A stretch of DNA of 64,000 bases, taken from assembly GCF_010389155.1 (NCBI RefSeq), contig NC_057761.1, positions 43,448,213 to 43,512,212 of the forward strand, in the 5' to 3' direction. This stretch comes from Erigeron canadensis (taxonomy: Eukaryota > Streptophyta > Magnoliopsida > Asterales > Asteraceae). A model generated the notes under the pieces. The model was not told the DNA's origin and made no database searches. It saw only the letters and a program-made list of their open reading frames with translations. Position 1 is the first letter of the stretch, and every line of letters starts with the position of its first letter. Below, piece after piece: positions 34,368 to 47,242 of the stretch. Both the position numbers and the translations under genes were made by a program.

Positions 34368-37300
34368 TCAACATTGGTAGACAGAAAAACTCTTGTTCTT
34401 TTTCCAAAAACTCCAAGCTCTTCCCATCTTCCTCCTAGATGTGGACTTACTTAACATCTTCCGCTCATCGCCACCCTCACACTGTCCTACTACACTGCCC
34501 TGAACCACCACCGGTGGATCTCTCTGCCTCTGCTCTCGGAAAACCAGCAACAGCTTTTGTGCTTTTTGTTTCCCTCTCATTGTCCCGTTAACTGAAATCG
34601 CTACAAGAGAAGGTATCACCCCTTCTTGTAGCACCATTTCACTACACTTAACGCTTCCAGTGCACAAAATCAGTAAACACGCTGCAGCCTGCTCTTGAAT
34701 ATCCGGTTCACCCATGTCAAGTAACATCGACAGCCCACTAACAAGACCTGGACCAGCTATGATCTCGGCTCTGCCTGAATTAGTTACTGCCAAGTTTATT
34801 AACACGGCTATGGCTTTCTCAGTCCATGAGTTGGAATCTAGATTGACAAGAAAGGGTTGAAGGGCGGTTATGATGCCAGATGATATGAGTCTCGGGATGT
34901 TGGAATGGAGTGATGAGAGGTGGTAGAGAGCATGAAGGGAGTCGCTTTTGCATTGTGAATCGTTAGTGCCTTGAAGAACCTCAATGAGGAATGGGACCGC
35001 CTCGCTCGAACCTATGATGGGTTTGGCTTGATGTAGACACGATAGGTTTAGGTACAGGGCTATGGCTGCATTTACTGATTTTGTCCCTTCAATCATCTGC
35101 AGCATCAGAGAAAGGATTCCAGCTGATAACAACATTTCTTTGTTTCTGAAAAAAAAAACACGAGACCATAATAGGGTTTGTTAGCATTTAATCATGTTTC
35201 TTGCAAAAATATACGATAAACGAACACAAACCACAAGATCTTAGAATGTATATGTTAGATTGAATTGACGAAGTGGGTTGTCGAGCAGTTGGGTAACGGG
35301 CCGAAACATATAGTTCTTTATGTTGAACATAACGTATTGGGTGGTCGCGAACATATTTACTTGACTTATACTCCCACCGGGCCACCATCACATTTAAAAA
35401 GTCCTAGTTTGACTTTGTAAGTCTTTTTCTTTTAACTTTGACCGCAGATATTTTTGTTTATATTATATATCAATGAAAAGTACATTTAAAACTCAATCCA
35501 TCGGCATATTTTATATCAAGATCTATATAACACAAACAAAAATATTAACGGTCAAAGTTGAAAGAAAGAGACTTAAAAAGTCAAACTATGACAAATAAGA
35601 CTAAGAAAACTCTGAACTTTGATTTTTCTTTCGGCTTCATGCCGAAAGAGTTTATATTAATATAATATCGCTGTTCAAAAAAAGAAGACTAAGAAAACTT
35701 TTAACAGGCTAAAACATGGAGTTTCTGTATGTTGATACAAAAAATCATAGAACATACCTATTGTTATTTACAGCAAGGTTGAAGAGAGCCATAGCTCCAT
35801 TTTCTTGAGAAAACTCATCTTGTTCATGCAAACTGGCCTCCAAAAACTGCAACAGCGCGTCAGCAAACCCATTAGCACCCATATAAATCCGAGCCTCTTC
35901 ATCATCTTTTAGCAAACGCCGAATTTTCTCTACAACTCTACACTTTTTCCTCAAATTCTCCTCGGTCTGTAGAACTTTCAATAACTTATCATAACCCTCA
36001 AGTACATTACCCTCATGGTCAACCGCAATCTCTGACTCATCACCTTCAATAACATAACTTTCATCCAAAGGTAAAGGTGCCACCTTCATACCCTTATATT
36101 TGAACGACCCGATACTTTCCATGGGTTTTGAATTTACAGATTCGCTTTCCGACAATGAAAGTCGCCAGTAATTTAAATCAAGGGAGTCAGGTGGTCCTTC
36201 AGGAACCATAACCCCGTTATGTTCACACCAACTCGCAACCAAACCCTTGACACAATAATTAGGAGTCAAACCTAAATGACTCAACTGCTGTTGACTCTTT
36301 GGACATGTGTTGTGCCCATCACTAAACCATTTCTCAATGCAGATTCTCTCATACGTCTGCCCAGATGCAATTATGACTGGATCATACATAAGCTGTAACG
36401 AAATCGGGCATCTTAGCTCTTCAGGTGGCATAGGGACTTGCCCAGACCGACGGAAGTTCGGTTTGAAGTTAAAAGAGCTAAGTTTCGATAGTTGCCTTTC
36501 AAAAGTGTGGGTCCCAGACCCACTGTAACCCTCGAAAGATCCATGTACTGTAGGTGAACATGGTGTCGAGCCCTGTGAATCATTATCATCTGAGAAATCA
36601 CTTCTAAATAGTTTTGTGTATTTTCTCATGAGATGTAAAAGATAGGCTACGATTGATTCTTTTCTTTTATCTTCTTCTATTCGGGCTTTCTCCACGAGTT
36701 TCTTGAGAGCCCGCCTCTCTCGAAGAGCGGCCCGTGAAGATGTAATCCCGAGCTTAGACGCAGCTTGATGAAAAGTTTCTAATTCATTATTGTCACTAGT
36801 GTTACTAAAATTTCTACCTTGTTGAAGCAGCCCGATTAGCTCATCACCTATTTGCTTCTCTGATGGATCAAGTGAAAACTCTATCCCTACAAGCTCAACT
36901 AATATATCAGAAATCTGGGACATGAAAATTCACCGTTAGATAAATATACTTCATGCTTTAGCTAAGGAATTGCAACCCATTTATTTTGAATGGGTCTATC
37001 AGGTTATGCATATCTCTAACAAATAAAAATAGCTATGAAGGCAGTGGGCAAATAATCACCCAAAGTATACTTTTATAGCATAGAACCTCCTAAATCATTT
37101 ATTCACAATACCAGCTTATCATTGAAATACTATTTAATTTTGTAATTAATATTCGACCCAATGATTATTAATAGAAAGTAACAAAATCTAACAAAAAGTG
37201 CTTCAACCAACCCAAATCGACCTTTTTGCCCATACAAAAATTAACAATTTCAACCAAACTCATTTTTGACCCACTAATCAGCATGCCTGACCCATCCATC

Positions 37301-38611
37301 TTCTTACCACTAATAAAAAGGTATGGCAAAAGGTTTGCATTTAATACCTGACAACCTATAGTTTGTGGAACTATATCTTCAACTTTCCTAAGGCTATCTT
37401 CAAGAGCTGATCTCGCCTTCTCAAATTTCAAAACAACAGAGTCTCCTATTATTGCCTGCACAAAACAATTAAAACATGTGCATAAGTCATCAAGGAATAA
37501 AAAACGTTACTCGTCCATCAAGGAATTAAAACATGTGCATAAGTCCATTAGAAGAAAGTTACAAGACCGGATGGCACAATTAAAGTTGTTCGAGGCAAGA
37601 TTAATCTAAACTTGAAAAATCTTGCAACAATGCCATCTTGTGATGATTGTAAATGGGAGTATAGGTAAATCTGGATTTTATTCTAACTGAAAAAAAGGTG
37701 CATTTACTTCACGATAACCGGAAACAGTGAGTATTGCCCTTTTTATGGACAACTGAGTACAAAGTAACAATCATGAAAAAGATAGAGACATTACCAAGTA
37801 AATTTTGCTACATTCGGCACAATGTTGAAGAACTGTCTTGGTTTTCTCTAATGCTATGTGCAAAGAACATAATGCTTGAATCCCTGAAGTACTTTGCGGA
37901 CGAGCAGCTTCTAGCTCAGGAAAAACACTCAACACTTTGACATACATCAAAGAGAGTATCTTGCACATTTCTCCATGTAGCTACAATAAAAGTATAAAAC
38001 CGCTATCAGTCTACAAACAAACAATCCAACACATTCGTAACACATACAAAGCAGTTCATCTAAAAGGGATCCATCACAGTTAGTGGCAAATGAGTAAATA
38101 TCATTTGGGCACATGACATTCAAGAGAGGGCCACTGATCCTAATAAACTAAAACCGCGCGGCAAATTTCCCAGGTTGATCAGGATAATGCAAAACTTAGG
38201 AGCTCAAGAAATAAATATTGAGAAAGAAGATAACAATCAGAAATCATCAAAACACAATTAGTTCAAGTTGGTTGAATCTATTATCTAGATGCATTGATAA
38301 CCAATGATTGTTTGAGGCCTACGGTTTAAAACTTCTGAATATTGATGACATTAATCTCTTTTTATCATTATGAATGATTATACTGAATATCAATGAAATG
38401 TCAACTCATATATAGGATTCATAATATACTAAGAAGAAGAAACGAAAAAGATGTGCACATACACTTCAATGTACATATATGTATCAATACTTAACATCCG
38501 AATAGGAACTCCATACTTAATCTAATCAAATTACATTAGAAGAAATAACCCTAAATATACCTTTGGTTTACCAAGAGCAAACAAAGTCTCTTCGATTTCG
38601 GAATTTTCCAT
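34368..38611 (-). CDS. U-box/ARM-repeat E3 ubiquitin ligase, PUB45/PUB6/PUB7 type
   Basis: Five coding exons with consistent phases: 38611-38561, 37980-37795, 37455-37348, 36914-35758 and 35145-34368, giving 759 residues. The N-terminal UND region (about 1-250) includes CKILSLMYVKVLSVFPELEA, GIQALCSLH and LKFEKARSALEDSLRKVEDI. The U-box is at about 278-350 (PPEELRCPISLQLMYDPVII, GQTYER, CPKSQQ, LTPNYCVK). Armadillo repeats follow from about 440 to 700, and the end is basic, AWSFWKKNKSFSVYQC, matching Arabidopsis PUB45 and relatives. Length is close to PUB45 (about 770). The U-box recruits an E2 enzyme and the ARM repeats bind substrates, so this should be a soluble E3 ligase. No damage is visible. 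A leader intron is likely at 38625-39489. Which of PUB6, 7 or 45 it matches cannot be decided here. Confidence 0.95.
35398..35600. mobile_element. MITE in the last intron of the U-box gene
   Basis: The left half (TAGTTTGACTTTGTAAGTCT...ACTTTGACCG) and right half (CGGTCAAAGTTGA...AGACTTAAAAAGTCAAACTA) are inverted copies. The edge sequence GTCATAGTTTGACTTT resembles Stowaway-type MITEs. No clear target duplication. Confidence 0.5.
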
Positions 38612-39700
38612 GATTTACATTCACCTAAATATGACTTCTCTTCAAATATAAATAACCTGAAATAGTCAACATTTTACAGCAGTTACATTTCTGAAACCAC
38701 ATTTAAATCTCATCAAATCATTCAACCTCATGAGTAGCATTTAATATACTTATATTTAGAAAAATCTTGACAAAACACCTTTTTTTACTGTTTTTAAATA
38801 AGATATAGTCATATACACCAGATTTGAAGATTTGACCAGTAAATGACAACAATAACAAAACAAAATAATTTACACCAATCCATATATCCCTCATTTACAG
38901 AACTTATAAGTTATAACCAATCAAATAAAACAAGTCTGAGCTACTTGAGGTCAGATTGAGTCAAACTCGAGTTAACTGAGTTCGAACCGAGATTAAGTCA
39001 AATTTAAAAATCATAGAAAAAACAGACTTATAAATAACCCATTTGCAAAAAAGTCTTAAAAATCAATAAAGAGTATGAAAAATATGAACTTGACATCAAC
39101 CCAGTTGCAAAATCTTGATCAAGTTATAACAACAAATAAACAAAAATAAAATCCAATGAAAAATACAAATAGCCCATTTGCAAAAAGTCTAAAAATGAAT
39201 AAAGAGTGGGAAAAATATGAACTTGACATCAACCTAATCAAGTTACAAGAAATATATATATATATATTATATATATACTTTATACAAAAATTTCTAAGAA
39301 CAATATAAATGGATTTTGCTAACTATATTCTTCATAAAAATAACAGTCCCTAACAATAACTTTTAACTGTATAAATCATTTTTGCTGCGGGTTATGATAA
39401 TCCAATATAAGTAACCCATTTGCACACAAATTATTGAAAACAAAAAACTTTAAAATCAATAGATAGAAAGATGAGGATTTAAAACATACCAAGATAAACA
39501 GGAAGCTTCATCAAAAGAACATTTGAACATAAAACTACGAAAAACTAAATAAATATTGGATATTTTATAACCATTGTTGCTAAAAAAAAATCTGTTAGAG
39601 AAGCAGAGTTGAGGTGTTGATTAAGACTGTGAAAGAAAGAAGGGGGTTGGGGATGGGATGGCTTTAGGTGCAAGGTTTTTAAGGTGATAGTTTCTTTTTG
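38612..39700 (-). promoter_or_regulatory. 5' UTR with leader intron and promoter of the U-box gene
   Basis: On the minus strand an acceptor TATTTAG|GTGAATG (exon resumes at 38624) sits 13 bases before the ATG. A donor CTTG|GTATGTTTT (exon ends 39490) lies upstream, suggesting an 865-base leader intron. The transcription start is not visible; a CTCAATCT-rich region near 39600-39650 may be the first exon. Confidence 0.45.
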
Positions 39701-41580
39701 AAAATCTTGATGTGATGTTGATTATTGAGATCGAATAATTATATTGATTAAATATTACTATTGCGTATCTAATGTTTTGAATTCCCATTTTATTATGAGA
39801 AATGATATTTCTTGTTGGGTTATACTATAAATACACACCGCACTATTCATATAAACACTACTAAAACGTTTCATTTTATGTAAAACTCTCTGTTTTGTAC
39901 TCCGTTTCACATAAAACTTGGCGTATGCCCGGTGTGTAGACAACAAAACACTGTTTGAGAATTACACATGGTTTGACACTCATGTCAGGGGAATGACAGG
40001 CGTCATTCTCCCGTTTTGGGTCCCATTTTACATAAAACGCTAAGTATTAGTTGAACACCCCGTTTAATGCAAAACTCCCCGTTTTATGTAAAACGGGGTA
40101 TAAACGGGGAGTTTTGCATAAAACGGGGTGTATCTTTTATCGCAATCAAATATATAGTTACATGTGTTTGTGCGTGTAGTTCATGGTGTATTTTGGATTT
40201 TTGGTATGAAAGGTTTTTTTGGATGTAAATGAAACTAATTCTTTATAATCATTTTGATATATTTTTAGCTATGTAATGTCCTTTTAAAATTATGTAATGT
40301 GTTTTGTTGTCAAAACACATTAATTTATATAAATTTATGTAAAAGTAAACTAGAATACTTGTTGAAATACATGTTCTGTTTTATTTTACATGGAGAATCT
40401 TACCTTTTTATCTAAAATGGAGAATTACTAGCATATTCACCTGGACAAAGTGTCTATAAATAGATGATCATTTTTTTTTTTTTTTGATAACTTTAACATG
40501 TTAAATACTTTTCCACTTAAAATGAAACAGAATTTCACTAAACACTTGCATCACACAATAGTTATGGTTCTACACTCGAATGGGGGTAGAATTTTCAAAA
40601 TATCGGATAGGGTGACTCAACATCAAGACAAGGTTAAAAAATTGGAAAAGGAAAGCACAAATTATGGATTTCGACTTCCTATATTAACTTAAGGGAACAA
40701 ATACTTGGTGGCGTGGATGACGAGTCTATCACTTTAAGGGAACAACCAGCAAGTCCCCGAAGAGAATTCGCTTTTCCTCGGCAAGATTAACCCTAAGTAC
40801 GTAAGTGGGATCTCTTGCTTAAACAAATGGCGTCATCCGCACTCTCTAACTGATCTTGTAACGGATTACGATGATGGAAGAGAAGACGCCGCCGACATCT
40901 CCTGGATTCGAACCCAGTCTCAGAAACTCAATAATAGTTGTACGTACCGACTGAAAAGCGATGAGTGGCCATTAAACCCCATGATGCGGGAGCTCCTATC
41001 TTAGGGAGGTAAGAACACAACTCAACTATGATGATGGAAGTTAGGAGGTAAACCAGGAGATACAAGCTAAAGCCCCATCAATGAGCCAACCAAAGCGTAG
41101 AATACTAGAACAACTCCAACCCGCGCGGCAACAGTATCCTTCGGGGCAGAATTGTTAGTACCCCCTCTGAATCCTAGCTGGAGCGACGGTCTTCCCCCCT
41201 CGTTCAGGCACATCCAACAGAAAGGAGAGTCATATAATCCGATATATCATGGCTATAGCAGCATGCCCAACCTCAATTTCTCCAGACGCTAATACCACAA
41301 CCGTTGTTATACCAACAATCGCATACACATATACGGCAACACCGAGCAACTACAACAAGTTTGGACACCATACCATACACAAGCATCAGTAACCGCCCCG
41401 AACGGAACATACACAATGTACACGCCAACAAGCTTGTCACCCCATCATCCACCATTGTCGTCAGGAATACCGATGTCGGTAGCAGGAGCGCATGTACAAG
41501 AAACATGACGTAGACAAAATAAAATATGTAAATAAACACTCTCTGTATATTGTTAGCACAAAAAAAAAAAAAATTAAGTT
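39701..41580. other. Intergenic DNA with a palindrome and a possible retroposon
   Basis: 40055-40131 is a near-perfect inverted repeat of about 31 bases per arm (ACACCCCGTTTTATGCAAAA type) containing CCCCGTTTTATGTAAAACGG. A T-run lies at 40470-40485 and an A-run at 41560-41573. The sequence between (40700-41530) is unusually GC-rich with no recognised gene. A perfect pol III B-box (GGTTCGAATCC, minus strand near 40910) lies inside, suggesting a SINE-like or processed-RNA insertion. Confidence 0.4.
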
Positions 41581-42417
41581 TGGTTATAAGTTTTTAATAT
41601 TTATTGTAAAAAGGATAAATAGTCTCTGTGTTTTTTATGGATTAAATATTAAAATACGATAGGTCCCATACCCAAGCTTAAGTATTAAATTGCCACATAA
41701 TCCCTATCTTCTATATCTACAATATATGTATGTATATATAACCTTTATTTGTACTTATATAGGTTTTTTTTTTTTTACAAGTGAATTTTACATTAGACGC
41801 GTGTGATGTGTACTTATCAAATATTTGTATTTACTAGCTTAAGCACCCGGGTAATACCCGGATAGTATTAAGATAACTTATTATAGGTTAAAAATTGTGA
41901 TGTCAATGTTACATATAAAAACTTGTCAACAAATCTAACGGTGTAAATACACATACATTTAGAATGGCATAATACTTAAGTTATTACAATACATAAAACA
42001 TAAAAAAGTTCAAAATATAAACAATGTTAATAATAAATTCAAAATGCGATCAACAGAAAAAAAAAATATATATCATGACGTGTTATTATATGTTTTGTTT
42101 TGTTTTTTTTACGTTATAATTAACGAAGTTTTTACCTTTAAATAAATATCAACCGATGTATATTTTTTTTTTGGCGTAACTATGTATATTTAATTCATTT
42201 GCTAAGTAACTATTTTATTATGTTGACAACAGAATAATGATTGTATTTAGGAAGACTGATTTTATTAAAAAACGAAATTTAGTAAATTGTGGTTTTCTTA
42301 AATTATTTTTCTAGAAATATGTCTTGAACTTAACGCATGACATCAAGTTAGTAAATTGTGATTTTCTTAAATTACTCTTTTTTAGTTCTAGTAATAAGTT
42401 TAGAATGTAGTTCTATG

Positions 42418-43265
42418 TAAAGGTGTACAAAAAAACCGATTAACCGAACCGATTCGAAAGTTAACCTATAACCGTAACCGGTTAGTAACCGATACAGTAA
42501 TAATCGATTATAGGTTAGGAACCGACAATTAGGAATCGATTTGACATTTTGAAAACAGAAACCGATCATAACCGATTAACCGGTAATCGGTTAATTTTTT
42601 TTAAAAAAAACCGGTTAATCGGTTAACCTACCATACATACACAAAAAATATATATATATATACTGATTAACACTAGCCAATCTCATACCTTTTTCTTTAC
42701 ACCCACCGCTGCCTTAATTCCTTAAACTCCTTTTCTAAACCTTTTCTTCCCCATTCAATCGATGACACAAAAAAACCCCACAAAAAACCCATTCAACTTC
42801 GTTTGGGTTTTTTCTTGGTGTGTGATCTTGTTTGATTTGATTTGATTTGTTGACGACGAGGACCAAGAACCCCCGATGAAGATTCAGATAATAGAACCAG
42901 AAATTGATGGGATTTGATTTGATTTGTTGAATCCATGTGACAAAACTCGCAGGAGTGTTTTTTTTTAATAGGGATGGATTGGAAGTCGGTAGAGATGGGT
43001 TCCAAGGTAAGACTTTAATAACTTAACTTTTTTGAATCATTTGTATGATGTGTCCGGTTAAAAAAAACTGGAAATAGGTTAACCGGTATCGGTTAACCGG
43101 TTATTATTAACCGGAACCGATTACACCGGTTAAGGTTTTTCCAAACACAAACCGGTTATTAACCGGTATAGGTTAACCGAAATCGGTTATTTTTTTTAAA
43201 AAAAAAACCGATTTCGGTTATTATATATAAATAACCTAACCGGTTAACCGAAAGTTGCACCTCTA
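42418..43265. mobile_element. Non-autonomous hAT element with GTTCTATG duplication
   Basis: GTTCTATG occurs directly outside both ends (42410-42417 and 43266-43273), a perfect 8-bp duplication. Ends are TAAAGGTGTAC and, from the other side, TAGAGGTGCAAC. Both subterminal regions are packed with AACCGGTTAA/TAACCGATT motifs (several are perfect palindromes), probably transposase-binding sites. 848 bases, no transposase. It seems to sit inside the candidate Helitron. Confidence 0.8.
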
Positions 43266-43369
43266 GTTCTATGGATATCTATAATTTTTAATATGTAATC
43301 TGTAATTTTTATTAGAAAAAAAGTTTATTTATTCACACTTGGTTATAAAAAATGTAAAAAAAATTATGA

Positions 43370-43800
43370 ACTTAAGCACATATAAAAATGTGTAGAAAAA
43401 AGTTACATTTTAAATGTGAATAAATTTCAAATCACACTTATAAGTGTTTAAACAAAATGTTAACACTTTAAAGTGTGAACAATTGTCAAATATTTTCACA
43501 CTTAAAAGTGTGAAAACCAATTTGTAACACATAATTTCTTCACACTCTACTCCATGTGTGAGAAAATAAGTGTTACTAATTTACTTTCACACTCTTAAGT
43601 GTAAACAACTGATATATTTTTACACACTTGAAAGTATGTACTTTTTTTTCCTACATCTATAAGTGTGTAAATATTGTAATTTTTTAAATTTGTTCACACT
43701 TTGAAATGTAAATTATTTCTACACGCTTTTATATGTGATTAAATTAACAAAAAATTTCACACCTTTTAAAGTATGGAAAAACAAATGTGAAAAAATAACA
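43370..43800. repeat. Cluster of CACACTTnnAAGTGTG palindromes
   Basis: At least eight degenerate copies of TTCACACTTAAAAGTGTGAA-like palindromes and half-sites lie in 430 bases; a few more occur at 44230-44450. The spacing is irregular (about 40-60 bases). This resembles subterminal repeat arrays of DNA transposons such as CACTA elements, but no ends were found. Confidence 0.6.
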
Positions 43801-44058
43801 TATTTGTTACGGTAGTCACCTTCAAATGTATTTGTTTATGTAAACAATGAAATTAATATGATGATTTGAATTAGTGGAGAAACCACTACAATTAAGCGTA
43901 AACTAAGTAACTAACAAACGACCATGTAGCTTGTTTTTCATATCTAAATATTTGTTTATGAGATCATAATTAATAATTTTTAAATTAAGTTAGAAAAAGA
44001 AAGGGTTTTAAATGTGTCAAGTAAGTTTTTTTAAACTAAAATTTAGCATTGGACTTTC

Positions 44059-44093
<35 letters not shown>

Positions 44094-44509
44094 GAGATAT
44101 TTGATAAGATATATAACAAGAGGGTTCTAAAATTATCTATTAAAATAATCTATTAAACATGTTATGTATATTTATAACACTACAAATAATATTGTAATTA
44201 TTCACTCTTTTAGTAAACGTCGTGAACATATTATATAAGTTTGTCACGCTTTTATGTGTGTTATTCGTGTAAAATTATAAAGAACTAAAAATATGAAGAA
44301 ATTATCCGCATTAAAAAATGTAAAGTTTTAAAATTCATAATATCATGTGTGGACTTTTCATATTTGATTTTTCACACTATTTTTTTCACACTTTTGCATA
44401 CATAAAAACGTGGCAAACTTTTATAGTTTGTTTACGCTAACTAAAAGTGTGGATAATTGAATTACTATTTATAATGATTTTAAATCGTAGTTATACAAAG
44501 AAAAGAGAA

Positions 44510-44953
44510 AGGTACCCGCACGTTGCGACGGTGATGGAGGTGATGGCGGGGTGGTGATGTAATGGCAGTGGCGGAGATGGGGTGTTCTACATGACGAGCT
44601 CCACCCTTAACCGTACGGGTCCCACCCTTCGGATTTAAAAATTCATTGAAAATATATATAATAACATATCTAATGAAAGAGCATGAAATTTTAAGAAACC
44701 CATATAATTTTTATAATTTATCGATGTAGGGTTTTTGAGATAAAAGAATTCGAATGAATTAGAGGAATAAAATGATTTGTGGATGAGAACGAAAAAATGA
44801 GTGATTGAGATTTGAGGAGAGAGAAAAGATATTATAGTTATTTTTTGTAAATATATACTCCGTAATAGATAGAAGGAACATTTTGAGAAAATAAATGTTA
44901 AAACTTAAAATTTAGACAGAGATTATTTGCTTTAAAATATAACATAGTATAGA
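44510..44953 (-). mobile_element. Helitron, same family as the one at 18.3 kb, opposite strand
   Basis: The minus strand starts A|TCTATACTATGTTATA at 44953, like TCTATACTATATTATA at 18303. Shared interior blocks follow in the same order: CTCTCTCCTCAAATCTCAA, TTTATCTCAAAAACC-like and ATCGATAAATTATAAAA-like segments. The 3' part near 44515 has CCGTCGCAACGTGCGGGTAC, a Helitron-terminus style sequence, but a clean CTRR end is lost. Confidence 0.65.
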
Positions 44954-47016
44954 TATAAAAAACATATCTTCCAAACCATGTTTAATAAAAACCATTTTCA
45001 AATAATAATAGCATTATTTTTCAGTCAGGTAGATCAGTTTAGGCATGAGCACGGGTCAAAACCCAGCATGACCAGGATCGACCACCTCATACCTATGACT
45101 CGACACAGCAACAAAATCGAACCAGTAACTCAGTCCGTTATCTATCTCGAGCAGGTCGAGTTTGCACGGGTTTGACTCGGTTCTCAAGTTTAAGGGGTAT
45201 TTGTTTTTCACTTGTCAAAACCACCTCAACGCAGCCCGAAACCCACCAAAACAACAAAGTCAAACACGTGGTCCAACCCGTTATCTTATTGGATGGGTCA
45301 TTTGGGGTCTAGTTCGCGACGAATCGCGGATTTTTAGGTCATACGTTCATCCTAGATGAGTACATGACATGTATGTAAGGAAGATATGTAGTTAATTTGT
45401 AGGAAGATATAGTAAAATTCTCAATAGAAAACTAATTTTTTTAGAAACTAATATGAGTGAAGTAGTGAAACTAAATTTTTAAGGGAATATAAAGTGATGG
45501 GAATTTTTCCGCTTTTTGTCTCACCTCGGTCACAGGCGGGGACAGTTGCCGACCTCCCAAGTTTGTCGGTTAACAGATCTATCAGTCTTTCATTACACTC
45601 CCCTGCATTTCCCAAACTACCCCTCTATATCTTTTTTCTAAGCTCCTCCATTTCTTCCCAACAAGATTACTCCTATATTATTTGTACACTGCACCTTCTA
45701 TTCATTAATCTGTTTATTTCTAATAGATTTGTTACCAAATATCTAATTGTCAAGATACTTATAAATTTGCGATTCTCTTTCTCGTAGTAGAGTTAATTGC
45801 TTCATTCTTCGTGTGTAACTAACTAGTTTAAGGTTTTATACATTATTTATGGTGAAGAACAAGTTCATTACTTAAATTTTCCGTTTTTGAAAACTTATAT
45901 ATTTATTTTAATCGCCATAAAATGATAATAATTATATAAAAAACTTGGATGTAGAAAGCAACACTTCTCCTTGTGAACAATTGTCTTTGGAAGTTTGTGG
46001 ATAAATATACGTAAATTTTCAGTGTGGAAACTATTTGGAGTACTATGTAAATACAGTAGTACTTTTACTTTTATGTTTCCCCTAAGATATATTAATGTAC
46101 ATGAAAAACACGTGAATATTACTAGATAATCATAGTTACGTAAAGGTGAAAATTTAGCATGCAATCACTAAACAATCTTTTTGATATTATACATATATTT
46201 ACTTACAAGTTTAGAAAAGTTTGAAATTAGAGACAAGTGAATCAAACCTTTCACTGTCATATATATGTATATATTATTTATACAAATCAAATACATGAAG
46301 TTAACATATACGTTTATTCTGTTTGGGATATTTTTAATAGGAAGTGTCATTTTGTGGGATTGCTATGAAAATTAGACATTTCTTTTAGCTATTTTTATTT
46401 TTGCGATCAGAAACTTCCAAAATTTTCCTTTCTGCCTTGCATTCGTAAACTAGTTGCATACCAACATGGTTTGGGAAGTCACATTCGGATCTTAAAATGA
46501 CATAAAATTTTCATTGAAATCAAACGACAAAGATCGATCTTTTTTCATTTTCAGTTTTTTGAAAATGAAGTGGTTTTTCATTTTTGGAAAACAAATGAAA
46601 CACGTTTTAATTAAAAAAATGCTATTTTAATTTTTTATTTTTAAAAACTAAAAATATGTTAGAGATTTGATGGGAGGAGAGGCAATTAAAAAATATTTTT
46701 GAGATTTTCATTGAAAAATGGAAAAATATTTTTTTTTGTTTTCTTGACAAGTTTTCTTAAAAACTACGATTAAAACGTATTTTTTGCATTTTATGTTATC
46801 TCTTGGAAAAAAATGAAAAATAAAAAATGCTTGTCATAGCCAAACGAGCTCTTTATCTTTTACTGGTATTAAATACTCTGTGACTCTGAGTGTCTATTGT
46901 ATACAATGAAAGTGTTGTATAAATCTAGATAACATGGCAGCATTAAAGAATAAAAACTATTTCCGGGAAATAGAATATCCAAAGACAATTATCATTGACT
47001 TGATATAAACTATAAT
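44954..47016. other. Intergenic DNA
   Basis: 45030-45360 has a TGAGCACGGGTC...TTTGACTCGGTT block resembling transposon subterminal sequence. 45480-45680 is pyrimidine-rich and promoter-like. 46560-46860 has mirrored AAAATG/CATTTT runs and an AGCCAAACGAGCTC edge common in plant MITEs. No gene found. Confidence 0.4.
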
Positions 47017-47025
47017 ATAATATTT

Positions 47026-47242
47026 TTTTTAAAATTTTTTTTTTTTTTGAAAAGGTGTATTTCGACTTAGACGTGGTTGGAGGCAATTTTAACCAACAAT
47101 CGTTGGACCTCACGACATGCTGAGCATACGCTGCAGTCTCTCAACCCCCTCCTTGTGGAAAATTCCTAGATGGGAAACTCAAGGATTATATCAGCCGAGG
47201 CTCGAACCCACAACCTTGGGAGAAAATCCACCGGGGCCTCAC
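47026..47242 (-). mobile_element. tRNA-derived SINE with ATAATATTT duplication
   Basis: On the minus strand the head has an A-box-like GGCCCCGGTGGA, then B-box GGTTCGAGCC, and the body ends in a long A-run (the T-run at 47023-47050). ATAATATTT flanks both sides (47017-47025 and 47243-47251). Length about 217 bases. It differs in sequence from the SINE at 16.8 kb. Confidence 0.8.

Larger units (their letters stand above)
41834..44097 (-). mobile_element. Candidate Helitron, minus strand, carrying an hAT insertion
   Basis: On the minus strand the 3' end is CTAG (41837-41834) followed by T, preceded by the hairpin CCGGGTA-T-TACCCGG (41861-41847). A candidate 5' end is A|TCTCTTCTATATATA at 44097. 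Ends and hairpin follow Helitron rules, but the 5' end lies in a TA-rich run and is uncertain. No Rep/helicase gene was found. Confidence 0.4.

Noticed and set aside
40890..41000. A functional tRNA gene around the GGTTCGAATCC motif
   Set aside because: No cloverleaf or acceptor stem can be built; only promoter-box similarity is present.
43370..43800. CRISPR-like array
   Set aside because: Spacing is irregular, repeats are degenerate and the sequence is plant nuclear.
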